Below are positions 44,421 through 53,201 of a stretch of DNA of 53,315 nucleotides, one piece after another. The notes under the pieces were generated by a model that saw only the letters and a program-made list of their open reading frames with translations, had not been told where the DNA came from and made no database searches. Numbering within the stretch: the stretch's first letter is position 1; each line of letters begins with the position of its first letter. The translations under genes and the position numbers were made by a program. This stretch comes from Desulfobotulus alkaliphilus (GTDB lineage Bacteria; Desulfobacterota; Desulfobacteria; Desulfobacterales; ASO4-4), in the NCBI RefSeq assembly GCF_007830435.1, contig NZ_VLLC01000024.1, positions 1 to 53,315 on the forward strand, written 5' to 3'.

Positions 44421-46445
44421 TTGAACCCATTTTACAAAAATCTTTCTCTGTGGCTCGTCATCATTCTCATGATGATCATGCTTTACAACATCTTTAACCA
44501 GCCCCAGTATGCCGAGGAAAGTATTGGATATTCCGAATTTCTAGCCATGGTGGACAGAGACCAGGTCTCCAATGTCACCATACAGGGCAATGATCTTCTG
44601 GTGGTCACACCGACCAACCAGCGTTTCAAGGTTTATGCCCCAGACGATACGGAACTCATTCCCATGCTCCGTACCAAAGGTGTTGCCATTAAAGCCAGAC
44701 CTCCTGCGGAATCTCCATGGTTTCTTACAGTACTGGTTTCCTGGCTTCCCATGCTTCTGCTGATAGGTGTCTGGATCTTTTTCATGCGCCAGATGCAGGG
44801 CGGAGGCGGCAAGGCCATGAGTTTTGGTAAGAGCAAGGCACGGCTCATGGATGAAAATACCACAAGGGTCACATTTGTGGATGTGGCAGGTGTGGAAGAA
44901 GCCAAGGAAGAGCTTGAAGAAATTGTAGACTTTCTTAAGGATCCCAAAAAGTTTACCCGCCTCGGCGGACGTATTCCAAAGGGTGTTCTGCTTACAGGAT
45001 CTCCCGGAACAGGCAAAACCCTACTGGCCCGGGCCGTTGCCGGAGAGGCAGGAGTTCCTTTTTTCAGTATTTCCGGTTCCGATTTTGTGGAAATGTTTGT
45101 GGGTGTCGGTGCTTCCCGTGTCCGGGATCTTTTCAATCAGGGCAAGAAAAATGCCCCCTGCATAATCTTCATCGATGAAATTGACGCAGTAGGCCGCCAG
45201 AGGGGTGCCGGCCTTGGTGGTGGACACGATGAAAGGGAGCAGACCCTTAATCAGATGCTGGTGGAAATGGATGGCTTTGAATCCAATGAGGGAGTCATAC
45301 TCATCGCCGCCACCAACAGACCCGATGTTCTCGATCCTGCCCTTCTGCGGCCCGGCCGTTTTGACCGGCAGGTTGTGGTTCCCCTGCCTGATATTGCAGG
45401 CAGAGAGGCCATTCTGCGCGTTCACATGAAAAAATCCCCCATAGGAAAAGATGTGAATATTAAGGTGCTGGCCAAAGGCACCCCCGGCTTTTCCGGTGCA
45501 GATCTCGAAAACATGGTCAATGAAGCCGCCCTGATAGCTGCCAAGCGGGACAAGGATTTCCTGGACATGAAGGACTTTGAAGATGCCAAGGATAAAGTTT
45601 ACATGGGCCTTGAGCGTAAATCCAATGTCATGAGTGAAGAGGAAAAAAAGGTAACGGCCTACCATGAAGCTGGCCACGCCCTTGTTGCAAGGCTTCTGCC
45701 ATTTACGGATCCTGTGAACAAGATCACCATTATCCCAAGGGGACGGGCTGCCGGTATCACATGGTTTCTTCCCGATGAAAGTGTATTCCGCTACAAGGAC
45801 CAGCTGATCAGCGGACTGTCCGTCGCCTTTGGCGGACGGGCTGCCGAAGAAATCATCTTCAAGCGCATCAGCACAGGTGCATCCAATGACATCAAGCAGG
45901 CAACTGATGTGGCTCAGCGCATGGTTCGCTCCTGGGGCATGAGCGATGACCTTGGCCCCATTTCCTATGCCAAGGGAGATGAACAGATTTTTCTTGGCCG
46001 GGACATTGGTCAGAACCGGGATTATTCCGATGAGACAGCGAGAAAAATTGATTATGAAATTTCCAGCCTTATCCATAATGCCTACCAGAACGCCCTGGAA
46101 GTACTTAAGGATAACCTTGAAATACTGCACAAACTTTCAGCCATGCTTCTCGACAAGGAAACTGTTTCCGGAAAAGAACTGGATGATCTGATTTTAACCA
46201 TACGCCCGGATATTATCTTTCCCTCCCATCTGCCGGAAATGGACGAGGACGACAATCTCTACGACGCACCGGAACGCAAAGGGCCGGAAAACTATACCGG
46301 ACAGGGAAAAGACGGAATCAGTCCGGATTCAGGAGATGAAAATCAGGATGACAAACAGGACGGAAATGACAGTCCTGAGCCTGAAGAACCCGGACAGCAG
46401 GAAGAAGACAGAGATAAAAAACAGGATGACGACACCCGGTCCTGA
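44421..46445 (+). CDS. ftsH: ATP-dependent zinc metalloprotease FtsH
   Basis: Encodes 674 residues. Two membrane spans (about 8-25 and 108-125) flank a periplasmic loop. The AAA domain has Walker [11 protein letters not shown], Walker [10 protein letters not shown] and the second region of homology [19 protein letters not shown]; the protease site is H415-E-A-G-H419. It degrades membrane and short-lived cytoplasmic proteins. The start is TTG at 44421 with a strong GGGAGGG site. The last 50 or so residues are an unusually acidic Asp/Glu/Gln-rich tail. Upstream lies tilS, downstream folP, a common order. Confidence 0.96.
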   Translation: MNPFYKNLSLWLVIILMMIMLYNIFNQPQYAEESIGYSEFLAMVDRDQVSNVTIQGNDLLVVTPTNQRFKVYAPDDTELIPMLRTKGVAIKARPPAESPWFLTVLVSWLPMLLLIGVWIFFMRQMQGGGGKAMSFGKSKARLMDENTTRVTFVDVAGVEEAKEELEEIVDFLKDPKKFTRLGGRIPKGVLLTGSPGTGKTLLARAVAGEAGVPFFSISGSDFVEMFVGVGASRVRDLFNQGKKNAPCIIFIDEIDAVGRQRGAGLGGGHDEREQTLNQMLVEMDGFESNEGVILIAATNRPDVLDPALLRPGRFDRQVVVPLPDIAGREAILRVHMKKSPIGKDVNIKVLAKGTPGFSGADLENMVNEAALIAAKRDKDFLDMKDFEDAKDKVYMGLERKSNVMSEEEKKVTAYHEAGHALVARLLPFTDPVNKITIIPRGRAAGITWFLPDESVFRYKDQLISGLSVAFGGRAAEEIIFKRISTGASNDIKQATDVAQRMVRSWGMSDDLGPISYAKGDEQIFLGRDIGQNRDYSDETARKIDYEISSLIHNAYQNALEVLKDNLEILHKLSAMLLDKETVSGKELDDLILTIRPDIIFPSHLPEMDEDDNLYDAPERKGPENYTGQGKDGISPDSGDENQDDKQDGNDSPEPEEPGQQEEDRDKKQDDDTRS

Positions 46446-46474
46446 TCTTTGAAAATCGGTTATCAAGCATATTC

Positions 46475-46524
46475 ATACGGGCCTTTTTCCAGCCTTCTCA
46501 GGCAGAAAAAGGCCCGTATATTTT
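46475..46524 (+). terminator. Rho-independent terminator after ftsH
   Basis: A perfect 15-base inverted repeat, at 46475-46489 and 46505-46519, with outer sequence ATACGGGCC and its complement, encloses a 15-base loop and is followed by ATTTTC. It lies 30 bases after ftsH and 17 before the folP start, so it should end most ftsH transcription or limit read-through to folP. Confidence 0.75.
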
Positions 46525-46540
46525 CATTACAGGAGATTCC

Positions 46541-47422
46541 ATGCCGGAACTCATGCTTCAGACAGCAAGAACAACCCTTTCCATAAAAGGGCGCTGTGCA
46601 CTCATGGGCATTATCAACTGCACCCCGGACTCCTTTTCCGACGGAGGCCGTTTTATGGCTCTGGAAAAGGCACTGACCCATGCCAGAGATATAATTGATC
46701 ATGGTGCCGATATTCTGGATGTGGGAGGAGAATCAACCCGCCCCTTTTCCACGCCAGTGTCTGCAGAAGAAGAATGCCGGCGGGTCATCCCTCTGATCCG
46801 GGAACTGAGGCGGGAAACGAACCTGCCCATCTCCATCGATACCCGCAAAGCCAGCGTGGCTAAAGCAGCCATTGAAGCAGGCGCAGATATTATCAACGAC
46901 ATATCAGCACTGGAAGACCCGGACATGCTGCCCCTTTGTACAGACACAGGTGCAGCCATTGTTCTCATGCACATGCAGGGCACTCCGGCAACCATGCAGC
47001 TTCAACCCCGTTACAGCGATGTGGTCAGGGAAGTGTCAGACTATCTGCGTACAAAAAGCGAACAGGCCCTGAAAAGTGGGATAGCTGCCAATCGCATTGT
47101 TCTGGACCCCGGAATCGGTTTCGGAAAAAACCTGCAGGACAATCTTAAGCTGCTGGCCAACCTCAGCACACTTAATACCCTTGGCTTCCCACTTTTGCTG
47201 GGTACTTCCCGTAAAAAATTCATCCGGACCCTTTCTGCCAGCCATAAACAGGAGCCGGATGTACTTTCAATGGAGGTTCTGGCCGGAACGCTGGCCACCA
47301 GTATTGCAGGTTTTCAAAGCGGTGCATCCATACTGAGAATCCATGATGTGGCAGCCACCCGTTCTGCGCTGCAAGTTTATACAGCCATATGCAATGCTGC
47401 ACCTTCCGGAACATTCCCGTAA
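46541..47422 (+). CDS. folP: Dihydropteroate synthase
   Basis: Encodes 293 residues. It joins 4-aminobenzoate with dihydropterin pyrophosphate in folate synthesis and is the sulfonamide target. Seen: MGIINCTPDSFSDGG, ILDVGGESTRP, SIDTRKASVAKAAIEAGADIINDIS, VLDPGIGFGK and LLGTSRKKFI, the main pterin- and pABA-site motifs. ACAGGAG precedes the ATG. The strong hairpin just upstream separates it from ftsH, so read-through may supply part of its expression. Confidence 0.95.
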   Translation: MPELMLQTARTTLSIKGRCALMGIINCTPDSFSDGGRFMALEKALTHARDIIDHGADILDVGGESTRPFSTPVSAEEECRRVIPLIRELRRETNLPISIDTRKASVAKAAIEAGADIINDISALEDPDMLPLCTDTGAAIVLMHMQGTPATMQLQPRYSDVVREVSDYLRTKSEQALKSGIAANRIVLDPGIGFGKNLQDNLKLLANLSTLNTLGFPLLLGTSRKKFIRTLSASHKQEPDVLSMEVLAGTLATSIAGFQSGASILRIHDVAATRSALQVYTAICNAAPSGTFP

Positions 47423-47516
47423 AAAACATTCTGAGTCAGGCAGATGCCGCTTGACAAAAAGTTCTGTTTGCTGGAATCTTGCCACGCAATTTTCCAAAAC
47501 ACCATGAGGAGGTTCC

Positions 47517-48290
47517 ATGCTGCTGGTCATCGATGTTGGAAACACCAATACTGTCATTGGGGTTTTCGAGGAAACAATACTTCATAAAGACTGGCGCATC
47601 CCATCCAAACGGGATACCACGGCGGATGAATTTTATGTTCTGGTGAAAAACCTCTTTGAAGATGCCGCCATCCCCCTTAAAGAAATCCGGAAAACCATAA
47701 TTTCATGCGTTGTCCCGCCTATGGTTCCGGTACTGGATGCCTTCTGTCGCCGCCATATACAGGCCCCCCCACCCCACTGGGTTGATGCGGATTCCGTCAA
47801 AGGATGGATGCCCATCCTCTACACCAATCCCTCAGAAGTAGGTGCCGACCGCATTGTCAACAGCGTTGCCGCTTACCATCGATATCCCCAGGCACTTATA
47901 GTCATTGATTTTGGCACGGCAACGACCTTTGATGTCATTTCAGAAGCAGGAGAATATCTCGGAGGAGCCATCTCTCCAGGAATTGCAATTGCTGCGGATG
48001 CCCTTTTCCAGCGGGCCTCCAAACTGCCCAGAGTTGCCCTGTTCAACCCTCCTTCAAAGGTGATAGGCAAAGATACGGAAAGCAGCCTGAAATCCGGCAT
48101 AATACATGGATACGCCGCTCTGGTGGACGGTATGGTGGAAAAAATCCGTGAAGAACTACCAGCTCCGCTAAAAGTCATCGCCACCGGTGGCCTTGCTCCC
48201 CTTATGCAGGCAGTATCCCGCACCATTGAAGTAGTGGACAGCAACCTCACACTGGAGGGCCTTCGTCTCCTGAGTGAAAGAATGGAATAA
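47517..48290 (+). CDS. coaX: Type III pantothenate kinase
   Basis: Encodes 257 residues of the ASKHA fold. It phosphorylates pantothenate, the first step of coenzyme A synthesis. LLVIDVGNTNTVIGVFE is the phosphate-binding start, NPSEVGADRIVN and VIDFGTATTFDVIS hold the catalytic Asp and the second loop, and ISPGIAIAADALFQRASKLP is typical. GAGGAGG precedes the ATG. A TTGACA at 47452-47457 may be the -35 box of its own promoter, but the matching -10 box is poor. Confidence 0.95.
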   Translation: MLLVIDVGNTNTVIGVFEETILHKDWRIPSKRDTTADEFYVLVKNLFEDAAIPLKEIRKTIISCVVPPMVPVLDAFCRRHIQAPPPHWVDADSVKGWMPILYTNPSEVGADRIVNSVAAYHRYPQALIVIDFGTATTFDVISEAGEYLGGAISPGIAIAADALFQRASKLPRVALFNPPSKVIGKDTESSLKSGIIHGYAALVDGMVEKIREELPAPLKVIATGGLAPLMQAVSRTIEVVDSNLTLEGLRLLSERME

Positions 48291-48295
48291 ACAAC

Positions 48296-48322
48296 AAAAA
48301 CCCCGCCCTGTCAGAGGCGGGG
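48296..48322 (-). terminator. Rho-independent terminator of the yggT-pilT operon
   Basis: On the minus strand CCCCGCC (48316-48322) pairs with GGCGGGG (48301-48307) around an eight-base loop and is followed by TTTTT and further Ts. It sits 39 bases after the zinc-ribbon gene. On the plus strand no T tract follows the stem, so it should act mainly on the minus operon. Confidence 0.8.
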
Positions 48323-48360
48323 CCAAAGGAAGCTTGTCCGGAAGAATCAGCCTGTTCCGC

Positions 48361-49047
48361 TCAGACCCGTCCGCTTTCCCTTAAGGCATCAAGAAAAACC
48401 TCATAAAAGCGCTGATGATCTGCCAGCCCCTGACGGAGAAAGCCCTCAAGATCGGGCAGATGGCGTACATTCATCACCATATTGACACTCCGGATAAAAG
48501 CCATGAGGGAATCCAGGGTGCTGTGACGTTCAGAAAGCATCACCGCAAACATTTCCCTGCGCATGGACATGGGCAGACGTTCCAGATAAAGCAGCACTGG
48601 ATTGCGTTCACTGCCTCCCCCGCCGAAGGCCTCATGCACCATGACCAGCTTACAGGTATGCATACGAAGATTTTTAAGGGCTTCGTGGGGTTCCTTAACC
48701 GCTATCACCTGATATTCCATCAGTTCAAGGGCTTTCTGAATCTGTCCTTGCAATTGGGGATCTTCCACACAGATCAGGGCCAGCTCCCCCTCCTCTTCGG
48801 CAAAAACCAGAGAGGAAAAGGACTTGCGTTCATCCTCCTTGGCGGAAGCGCTTTCCACCACATCCCCGGATGAATCTTCAGTTTCAGTCCACCCGTTTCC
48901 GGCAGAAGGTGCCGTAAAGGAGCTGCGGTGCCAGCATTTCGGGCAGGTCATCCCCACGGTTTTACCCGGAGGCACCTTACCCTCGGGGATACGGAAGGAG
49001 GCATCGCACCCCTCACACACCAAGACCATCCCATCTTCCCCTGCCAT
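48361..49047 (-). CDS. Zinc-ribbon protein with receiver-like domain
   Basis: Encodes 228 residues. Residues about 8-45 form an MJ0042-type zinc ribbon with two CxxC pairs (VCEGC and TCPKC). An acidic linker follows, then residues about 85-200 look like a receiver domain (LALICVEDPQLQGQIQKALEL, YQVIAVKEPHEALKNL). The strand-3 end, where the phosphorylated Asp should be, reads LVMVHEA, so phosphorylation is unlikely and it is best called a pseudo-receiver. Its start shares one base with the stop of the PilT-like gene. Link to pilus retraction is likely from context but no function is known. Confidence 0.7.
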   Translation of the reverse strand: MAGEDGMVLVCEGCDASFRIPEGKVPPGKTVGMTCPKCWHRSSFTAPSAGNGWTETEDSSGDVVESASAKEDERKSFSSLVFAEEEGELALICVEDPQLQGQIQKALELMEYQVIAVKEPHEALKNLRMHTCKLVMVHEAFGGGGSERNPVLLYLERLPMSMRREMFAVMLSERHSTLDSLMAFIRSVNMVMNVRHLPDLEGFLRQGLADHQRFYEVFLDALRESGRV

Positions 49048-50222
49048 CAGAACCCTCCCTTGCGACCATACGTCCGGTCAATTTCAAGGTTGTCTATATC
49101 CGTTGTTTTCTCTCCCCTGGCCGATTTTACACGGTCAATGCCACGGGCAACGGATTCCCTCTTGGAAGCATAGGCCAGCGCCGTGGCCTCGGTGACAAGC
49201 CCCTTTTCATAAAGCTCGGTAATGGAATCATCAAAGGTGCACAAGCCCCGGTGCCGACCCGCCTGAATCATTTCATAAAAGGTCTTGCCATCGGATTCGC
49301 CGTGCATGATCACGTCCTTGACCCTGAGACTGGTGCCAAGAATTTCAAAGGCTGCGACCCGCCCCCCCCCCACCTTGGGCAAAAGACGCTGACACACAAT
49401 CCATTTGACGGAATCGGACAGGCGGATACGCATCTGCCTTTCCTCTTCCGTCTCAAACATACCGATGATACGGTTAATGGTTTTTCCCGCATCCACCGTA
49501 TGCAGAGTGGTCAGTACCAGATGCCCGGTTTCTGCGGCCCTGAGACCAATTTCCACGGACTCCCTGTCACGCATCTCACCTACCAGAATCACCTTGGGAG
49601 CCTGACGGAGTGCCGCACGCAGACCTGTGACATAGTCTGGAAAATCCACACCGTATTCCCTCTGATTAAAGGTGGATTTTTTCTGGGGATGCTGATATTC
49701 CACCGGATCCTCAAGGGTGACCACATGCACTTCCTGGGTATTGTTGATGGCATCCAGCATGGCCGCAAGGCTTGTGGATTTACCGGAACCCGTGGCACCC
49801 GTCACAAAAATCAGCCCGTTTTTTTCTGCGGCAATTTTATGGAACACGTCAGGAAGATTCAGGGTATCAATGGTGGGAATACGGGCCTCCAGTTTTCGAA
49901 GAACCGTGGAATAATTTCCTCCGGACTGGGAAAACACATTCACACGGAATCTGGCTTTACCGGGCAGACCATAGGAAAGGTCACAGGAACCCTCCTGAAC
50001 CAGCTGGCGGGCCATACGGCGATTCCTTCCCACAAGGGTCAGGGCCAGTATTTCCGTCTGATAAGGGGTCAGAGAAGGCAGTGGTGGTGTCATGGGAACC
50101 CCCAGCAGCCTGCCATCGCTCTCCACCTGTGGCGGGCGGCCTGCGGTAAAGTTGAGATCCGACACATTCTGCCTGTAATCCAGCATCTGCGTAAGAATAT
50201 GATCAATTTCCTGCTTTTTCAT
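49047..50222 (-). CDS. PilT/PilU-type twitching motility ATPase
   Basis: Encodes 391 residues of the secretion ATPase family. TGATGSGKSTSLAAM is Walker A, TLEDPVEY the Asp box, VILVGEMRDRESVEIGLRAAETGHLVLTTLHT the Walker B and His box region. It powers type IV pilus retraction from the cytoplasmic face. It differs from the upstream PilT in its N terminus and in an extra C-terminal tail (about residues 350-391), and resembles PilU-like second ATPases. An AAGGGG site precedes the ATG. It follows pilT by 55 nt. Confidence 0.88.
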   Translation of the reverse strand: MKKQEIDHILTQMLDYRQNVSDLNFTAGRPPQVESDGRLLGVPMTPPLPSLTPYQTEILALTLVGRNRRMARQLVQEGSCDLSYGLPGKARFRVNVFSQSGGNYSTVLRKLEARIPTIDTLNLPDVFHKIAAEKNGLIFVTGATGSGKSTSLAAMLDAINNTQEVHVVTLEDPVEYQHPQKKSTFNQREYGVDFPDYVTGLRAALRQAPKVILVGEMRDRESVEIGLRAAETGHLVLTTLHTVDAGKTINRIIGMFETEEERQMRIRLSDSVKWIVCQRLLPKVGGGRVAAFEILGTSLRVKDVIMHGESDGKTFYEMIQAGRHRGLCTFDDSITELYEKGLVTEATALAYASKRESVARGIDRVKSARGEKTTDIDNLEIDRTYGRKGGF

Positions 50223-50277
50223 AACATTCCCCTTTCCATTTTAAAGCCATCAGGATTTAAAACCATCAGGAATGATC

Positions 50278-51360
50278 TCAGACTTCCGTGAAATCCAGTG
50301 GCGGATTCTTAAGGAAATTGACAAAACGGGATTTTTCATTGGATTTGGAATAGGCATCATCGGCAGAGATAACACCCTTGGTGTAAAGATTCATAATGGC
50401 ATCATCCAAAAGCTGCATGCCGTATTTTTTACCCGTCTGAATCATGGAGGCTATCTGGAAGGTTTTTCCCTCCCGGATCAGGTTTCTCACCGCAGGATTG
50501 GCAATGAGAATCTCCATGGCAGCAACACGGCCCTTCTGGTCCACCCTTTTAAAAAGGGTCTGGGAAATCACAGCCCGGATGCTGTCTGCAAGGGTGGAGC
50601 GAACCTGAGCCTGCTGGTTGGCCGGAAAAACTTCTATGATGCGGTCAATGGTTTTGGCCGCACTGTTGGTATGGAGGGTGGCCAGTACAAGATGGCCGGT
50701 ACTGGCCGCCTCAATGGCCAGGGAGATGGTTTCCAGATCCCGCATCTCGCCCACAAGAATCACATCCGGGTCTTCACGCAAAGCCCCGCGCAGGGCCGCA
50801 GAAAAGCTTTTGGTATGGCTGCCCACCTCCCGGTGATTGATGAGGGCACTCTGGCTGGTGTGCACAAATTCGATGGGATCTTCCACGGTGATAATATGAT
50901 CTTTGCGATGGCGGTTGGCCACATCCAGAATGGCTGCAAGGGTGGTGGACTTACCGGAACCCGTAGGACCTGTGACCAGTACCAGTCCACGGGGCAGCAG
51001 GGCCAGCTTGGAAATCACCGTGGGCAGTCCCAGCTGTTCCGCCGTCAGGATATTGGTGGGGATTTCCCTGAAAACGGCCCCGACCCCGTTACGCTGGAGA
51101 AAAAAGTTGGCCCTGTACCGGGCAAGCCCTTGGATTTCATAACCAAAATCCACATCCCCCGTTTCTTCAAAGGATTTGATCTTATCCTCGGGACAAATCT
51201 CATACAGCATGGACCGCAGCTCATCATTGCCCAGCACCTTGTATTTGACCCTCTCCATATCCCCGTTGATCCGCAGGGCAGGCGGCTGCCCTGCCACAAG
51301 ATGCAGATCCGAAGCACCCTGATCATGCATGAGTTTGAAAAAAGCGTCTATCCTTGCCAT
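50278..51360 (-). CDS. pilT: Type IV pilus retraction ATPase PilT
   Basis: Encodes 360 residues, close to the usual PilT length. TGPTGSGKSTTLAAI is Walker A, VEDPIEFVH the Asp box, VILVGEMRDLETISLAIEAASTGHLVLATLHT the Walker B and His box. The start MARIDAFFKLMHDQGASDLHL is the family's. It hexamerises and pulls back type IV pili for twitching. A GGAG site lies 9 bases upstream of ATG 51360. Second gene of the yggT, pilT, pilT-like, zinc-ribbon operon. The genes for pilus assembly are not in this window. Confidence 0.94.
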   Translation of the reverse strand: MARIDAFFKLMHDQGASDLHLVAGQPPALRINGDMERVKYKVLGNDELRSMLYEICPEDKIKSFEETGDVDFGYEIQGLARYRANFFLQRNGVGAVFREIPTNILTAEQLGLPTVISKLALLPRGLVLVTGPTGSGKSTTLAAILDVANRHRKDHIITVEDPIEFVHTSQSALINHREVGSHTKSFSAALRGALREDPDVILVGEMRDLETISLAIEAASTGHLVLATLHTNSAAKTIDRIIEVFPANQQAQVRSTLADSIRAVISQTLFKRVDQKGRVAAMEILIANPAVRNLIREGKTFQIASMIQTGKKYGMQLLDDAIMNLYTKGVISADDAYSKSNEKSRFVNFLKNPPLDFTEV

Positions 51361-51428
51361 TTGTCATGTCTCCATAGAGTACAGCCATGCATGCCCCGGT
51401 AAGAGGTGCATGCCCCGGAAATCCATCC

Positions 51429-51731
51429 TCAGCCACCCATCATCATTCCCATCCTGTAAAGGGTCGAAACCAGCATCTGCTGAATAAAAACAATACCCAG
51501 AATGATGATTATGGGTGAAAAATCAATGCCACCAAACTGCAGGGGAATCCACCTGCGCACCCTGTCCATGACAGGATCTGTTACCTGATGCAAAAAGCGT
51601 ACAATGGGGTTGTAAGGATCGGGATTCACCCAGGACAATAAAGCCCGTGCAATGAGAATCCATACATAAATGGTCAGCACCATTTCCGTTATTTTCGCCA
51701 GTGCAATAAAAAAATTACCCAATAAAAACAT
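51429..51731 (-). CDS. YggT family membrane protein
   Basis: Encodes 100 residues with two hydrophobic spans (about 3-25 and 68-90) and the family segment RALLSWVNPDPYNPIVRFLHQVTDPVMDRVRRWIP. YggT proteins are inner-membrane proteins of uncertain role, linked to osmotic shock tolerance and to division in other bacteria. They are often next to proC, as here, though in this case the two genes are divergent. It lies 68 nt before pilT and probably starts that operon. The ribosome site is poor. Confidence 0.87.
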   Translation of the reverse strand: MFLLGNFFIALAKITEMVLTIYVWILIARALLSWVNPDPYNPIVRFLHQVTDPVMDRVRRWIPLQFGGIDFSPIIIILGIVFIQQMLVSTLYRMGMMMGG

Positions 51732-52099
51732 ACAGACAAGACCCTTTACGTTAATGGTTTAGAAATCCTTTCCCTGCTGATCTTCCTTAAAGAAGCAGGA
51801 GGAACTCTTTTCCTTTTACCTTAAAACAGTTTTGACAGAATCTGTCAGCAATGCTTTTTTTGCAAAAATCCTTAAACATATGCCGCAGCATACGGCATGC
51901 CCCTGAAACCGTCAAGAATCAGGACAGATCCCGCATCCCGGACTGGATTAAGCCCCACTAAACTGATATGAAAATATCTACCTCCATTATCAAGGGAGAG
52001 CGATGTCCAGAAAAAAGCTGGCATTTTTTGTCAAAAACAACCTTTTTTTTAACAAGATTAGATATTGTCCCTTTTCCCATACCCCGAAAGGACCCCCCC
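51732..52099. other. Divergent control region between yggT and proC
   Basis: A 368-base gap without a credible gene. It contains AAAACAGTTTT (51823-51833) running into the palindrome TGACAGA-A-TCTGTCA (51833-51847), and a second hairpin ATGCCG/CGGCAT (51880-51898). The palindromes are possible operator sites for one or both genes. An in-frame extension of proC back to 51968 has no protein-like start and is not accepted. Confidence 0.45.
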
Positions 52100-52969
52100 A
52101 TGTCTTCTGTGCTTACCGGAAAAACCACGGGTTTTATTGGTGCAGGCAATATGGCAGAGGCCATGATCCATGCCCTGCGTCACACCCTCGGACTTTCTCC
52201 GGAAAAAATCCTTGCATCGGATGCCAGCGAAATCCGCAGGCAACAGATCAGCAGACAGTATGGCATTGCAACCTTTGATGACAATATGGAAATTTTTCTC
52301 AGATCCGACATGGTCATCCTTGCCGTCAAGCCCCAGCAACTGCCGTCGGTAATCTCTTCCATGACCACAGATAAGCGCTATGGTCAGACAGCTTCCAGAA
52401 AACTAATAATCTCCATCGCTGCAGGCGTTGCCCTTGCAACACTGGAAAACCTGCTCACAGAGAGCCTGAGTCCGGAGCAGAAAGAAAAAATCATTCCCAT
52501 ACGCATCATGCCCAACACACCAGCCCTTGTGGGATGCGGCATGTCCGGCATCAGCCGGAGTGCACGGTCCAGCGATACGGACATGGAGCTGGCCATGGCC
52601 CTTGCCGCTTCCATGGGCAAGGTCTGCCTGCTGCCGGAATCCCTGATGGATGCCCTCACCGCCCTGTCCGGCTCCGGCCCTGCCTATGTTTTTCTTATGG
52701 CTGAAGCCATGATCCGGGCAGGAAGGGAAATGGGACTTTCCGAAGAAGACAGTCTGACACTCACGGTACAGACCCTGAAAGGTGCCGTAGCGCTGCTGGA
52801 AAAAGGAGATGCCGATGCCGCCACCCTGAGGCAGCGGGTGACCTCACCGGGAGGTACAACGGCAGCGGCCATTTCCGTATTCCAGAATACCGGATTTGAA
52901 GACCTTGTGGTAAAGGCCATTGCTGCGGCAAGGGACCGCTCGAGGGAGCTTTCAACACCCTCTCCCTGA
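52100..52969 (+). CDS. proC: Pyrroline-5-carboxylate reductase
   Basis: Encodes 289 residues. It reduces pyrroline-5-carboxylate to proline with NAD(P)H, the last step of proline synthesis. TGFIGAGNMAEAMI is the Rossmann loop, VILAVKPQQLPSV, RIMPNTPALVGCGM, LSGSGPAYVFLMAEAM and RQRVTSPGGTTAAAI are family motifs. The ATG at 52100 has GAAAGGA upstream and gives the normal N terminus. Confidence 0.95.
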   Translation: MSSVLTGKTTGFIGAGNMAEAMIHALRHTLGLSPEKILASDASEIRRQQISRQYGIATFDDNMEIFLRSDMVILAVKPQQLPSVISSMTTDKRYGQTASRKLIISIAAGVALATLENLLTESLSPEQKEKIIPIRIMPNTPALVGCGMSGISRSARSSDTDMELAMALAASMGKVCLLPESLMDALTALSGSGPAYVFLMAEAMIRAGREMGLSEEDSLTLTVQTLKGAVALLEKGDADAATLRQRVTSPGGTTAAAISVFQNTGFEDLVVKAIAAARDRSRELSTPSP

Positions 52970-53014
52970 TAAACAATGCTTTCTCTCTGTAACCTTCATG
53001 CATAAAATGAATCT

Positions 53015-53167
53015 TTAGCCCAAAGGACAGTTCAGATACAGGATACCGTCACGAACTGTTTTTTCAATCAGCAGACAGTATGATTTGACAATCTCTTTTA
53101 TCGCTGAGTCAGGAGTATCATCGGATTCTGCATTTTTTAATTTTTTGTAACTTCTGAGTAACTTCAA
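53015..53167 (-). CDS. Hypothetical small protein (doubtful)
   Basis: A frame of 50 codons from TTG at 53167, giving a basic N-terminal part (KLLRSYKKLKN) followed by an amphipathic segment (AIKEIVKSYCLLIEKTVRDG). The composition is protein-like, but the start codon is weak, there is no clear ribosome site, and I recognise no family. It could equally be chance. It lies just downstream of the terminator-like hairpin on the same strand. Confidence 0.15.
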   Translation of the reverse strand: MKLLRSYKKLKNAESDDTPDSAIKEIVKSYCLLIEKTVRDGILYLNCPLG

Positions 53168-53182
53168 AAGTTACTTTATGAC

Positions 53183-53201
53183 AAAACGCCGTAACACGGC
53201 G
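53183..53201 (-). terminator. Terminator-like hairpin for leftward transcription
   Basis: On the minus strand CGCCGT pairs with ACGGCG around a three-base loop and is followed by TTTTGT. It would end a minus-strand transcript entering from beyond the window's right edge. This argues against the minus-strand frame that crosses it (53118-53315) being a gene. Confidence 0.5.

Noticed and set aside
51968-52099. N-terminal extension of ProC
   Set aside because: The extra residues lack any feature of the family, while ATG 52100 has a ribosome site and the conserved start.
52246-53083. A 16-base repeat (ATCAGCAGACAGTATG) inside proC and again near 53068
   Set aside because: One pair of this length is expected by chance at this window size about as often as not, and the flanks differ.
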